A stretch of DNA of 7,623 bases from Treponema sp. (GTDB lineage: Bacteria > Spirochaetota > Spirochaetia > Treponematales > Breznakiellaceae): contig JAISSG010000014.1 of assembly GCA_031273185.1 (NCBI GenBank), positions 1 through 7,623 of the forward strand, given 5' to 3'. Shown in pieces: positions 7,078-7,623 of this stretch (position 1 is its first letter; every line of letters starts with the position of its first letter). The notes beneath the pieces are model-generated. The model was not told the DNA's origin, searched no databases, and saw only the letters and a list, made by a program, of their open reading frames with translations. Both the position numbers and the translations under genes were made by a program.

Positions 7078-7097
7078 TGGTTTGTACTTCGCCTAAC
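7078..7097 (-). repeat. 20-bp inverted repeat, right copy bracketing vapBC
   Basis: Minus-strand GTTAGGCGAAGTACAAACCA is the partner of the plus-strand copy at 6238-6257 (two mismatches). The first seven bases, GTTAGGC, fully match the integron core site GTTRRRY. Confidence 0.75.
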
Positions 7098-7152
7098 ACA
7101 CGGTATACGCTTCGCCGCCTACGGCGGCTCGGGCTACCTATGCGCGTTATGC
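7091..7152. repeat. attC-like imperfect palindrome, copy C (best preserved)
   Basis: This 62-bp element has ends GCCTAAC and GTTATGC, inner arms GGTA/TACC, and a central GCCGCC-TAC-GGCGGC hairpin (7104-7118 region). GCCTAAC fits RYYYAAC perfectly; read on the minus strand it supplies the core GTTAGGC. On that strand it follows the acyltransferase fragment's stop by 65 bases and precedes the toxin-antitoxin operon. Size, ends and imperfect symmetry all match an integron attC recombination site. No integrase gene is visible, so function is unproven. Confidence 0.6.
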
Positions 7153-7217
7153 GACATTGGTTTTGATTTATATTCTATTCTTCCATCTTTCTTTTCTTAC
7201 CCTCTTTATCCACAAAT

Positions 7218-7409
7218 TCATTTTTTTGTTATATACCCTGTTTGTTTCGCGGGATTCCCATACCATATTGTATGGGCAGGAATGTCTTTTGTTATTACGC
7301 TTCCAGCACCAACAAATGCATATTCGCCAATACTATGTCCAGCCGCTATTGCCGAATTTGCTCCAATGCTACAGCCTTTTTTCAGTGTTGTTTCTAAGAA
7401 CTTTTGGGG
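7218..7409 (-). pseudogene. 5'-truncated hexapeptide-repeat acyltransferase
   Basis: On the minus strand an open frame gives 63 residues ending TGYITKK. It is the C-terminal part of a left-handed beta-helix acyltransferase: KKGCSIGANSAIAAG, then HSIGEYAFVGAGSVITKDIP, then the closing WYGNPAKQTGY. The isoleucine-rich hexapeptides and the GNPAK signature are typical of WlbB/WbpD-like and related sugar N-acetyltransferases. An in-frame stop (TAG, 7412-7410) lies immediately upstream, and no start codon or earlier repeats follow, so the N-terminal half or more is gone. The acetyl-CoA-binding trimer could not form normally from this piece, so I treat it as a remnant. The break coincides with the edge of the hairpin-rich terminal patch, suggesting that an insertion removed the front of the gene. 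Confidence 0.8.
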
Positions 7410-7456
7410 CTATTGAATGACGGCTTCCCTGCCGGGAAAATACCTATCATAAGCCT

Positions 7457-7485
7457 ATAGTACCATGGAAATTCTTCGTTTGCAA
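7457..7485 (-). promoter_or_regulatory. Candidate promoter reading into the acyltransferase remnant
   Basis: On the minus strand TTGCAA (7485-7480) and TACTAT (7462-7457) are 17 bases apart. Downstream lie a short frame (ATG at 7448, about 18 codons) and a small TTCCC-GGCA-GGGAA hairpin before the truncated gene. It may be an outward promoter of the hairpin-rich element. Confidence 0.35.
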
Positions 7486-7509
7486 AGAAAATACATATAA
7501 TATGAAAAT

Positions 7510-7544
7510 CAACATACCCCGCCGCAGAGCAGCGGGGTATGTTG
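7510..7544. repeat. Perfect 13-bp hairpin
   Basis: CAACATACCCCGC (7510-7522) and GCGGGGTATGTTG (7532-7544) are exact inverted repeats with a 9-base loop. No T-run follows on the plus strand, although a few Ts (TTCTT) come soon after. It shares the TACCCCGC motif with the next hairpin, so both probably belong to one repeated element. Confidence 0.8.
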
Positions 7545-7550
7545 TTCTTA

Positions 7551-7613
7551 AAAGGTATTGGTCTCGGGTTTAATACCTTTATGACCGCCCCAGAGGGGCG
7601 GGGTATTAAACCC
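7551..7613. repeat. Nested and competing inverted repeats at the window end
   Basis: GGGTTTAATACC (7566-7577) pairs perfectly with GGTATTAAACCC (7602-7613), enclosing CCGCCCC-AGA-GGGGCGG (7585-7601). In addition AAAGGTATT (7551-7559) can pair with AATACCTTT (7572-7580), competing for the same bases. This looks like a mobile-element end or a structured RNA. I do not recognise the family. Confidence 0.7.
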
Positions 7614-7623
7614 TCGCCACGAA

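Noticed and set aside
7510..7623. A CRISPR array
   Set aside because: The repeats are inverted and nested, not direct repeats with regular spacers.

Overview
The window looks like a piece of a spirochaete chromosome, most likely a Treponema of the gut or termite-gut type. This rests on gene style: a secreted BspA-type leucine-rich-repeat protein with a perfect 22-residue period and a GRYTLAEGNW-like tail, beside a YitT-family membrane protein and a long B12-dependent ribonucleotide reductase. No 16S or other taxonomic marker is present, so the assignment is an inference.

Layout. A GC-rich core (about 450-6115, all genes on the plus strand) carries three intact genes. They are a BspA-like surface/secreted LRR protein (518-1360), a YitT/DUF161-DUF2179 membrane protein starting 8 bp later (1369-2250), and, after a 154-bp control region, the full-length class II ribonucleotide reductase nrdJ (2405-6115). 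The control region ahead of nrdJ holds a plausible promoter. Two NrdR-box-like palindromes lie exactly 31 bp apart over and just downstream of it, which is the spacing known for NrdR operators. Stem-loops follow in the leader.

Two AT-rich accessory blocks flank the core, with all genes on the minus strand. The left block (1-383) has a short, probably truncated HicB-type antitoxin gene followed at once by the N-terminus of an IS5-like transposase that runs off the window. The right block (6238-7623) has a complete Phd/YefM-VapC (PIN) toxin-antitoxin operon with a near-consensus promoter, a 5'-truncated hexapeptide-repeat acyltransferase, and a terminal patch of strong, interlocking hairpins.

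The most interesting structure joins the two blocks: three copies of a 61-65 bp imperfect palindrome (384-444, 6180-6244, 7091-7152). Their ends are ...TAAC / GTTA(T/G)GC, like the inverse core and core sites of integron attC elements. Two of them lie 54-66 bp beyond the stop codons of vapC and of the acyltransferase fragment, on the same strand, as attC sites do in gene cassettes. The vapBC module is further bracketed by a 20-bp inverted repeat with 18 of 20 bases identical. I read the flanks as remnants of a cassette array without a visible integrase (CALIN-like), or as a related palindromic repeat family that moves toxin-antitoxin modules. Functionally the core serves dNTP supply (NrdJ) and the cell envelope (BspA-like, YitT-like), while the flanks are mobile/accessory DNA.
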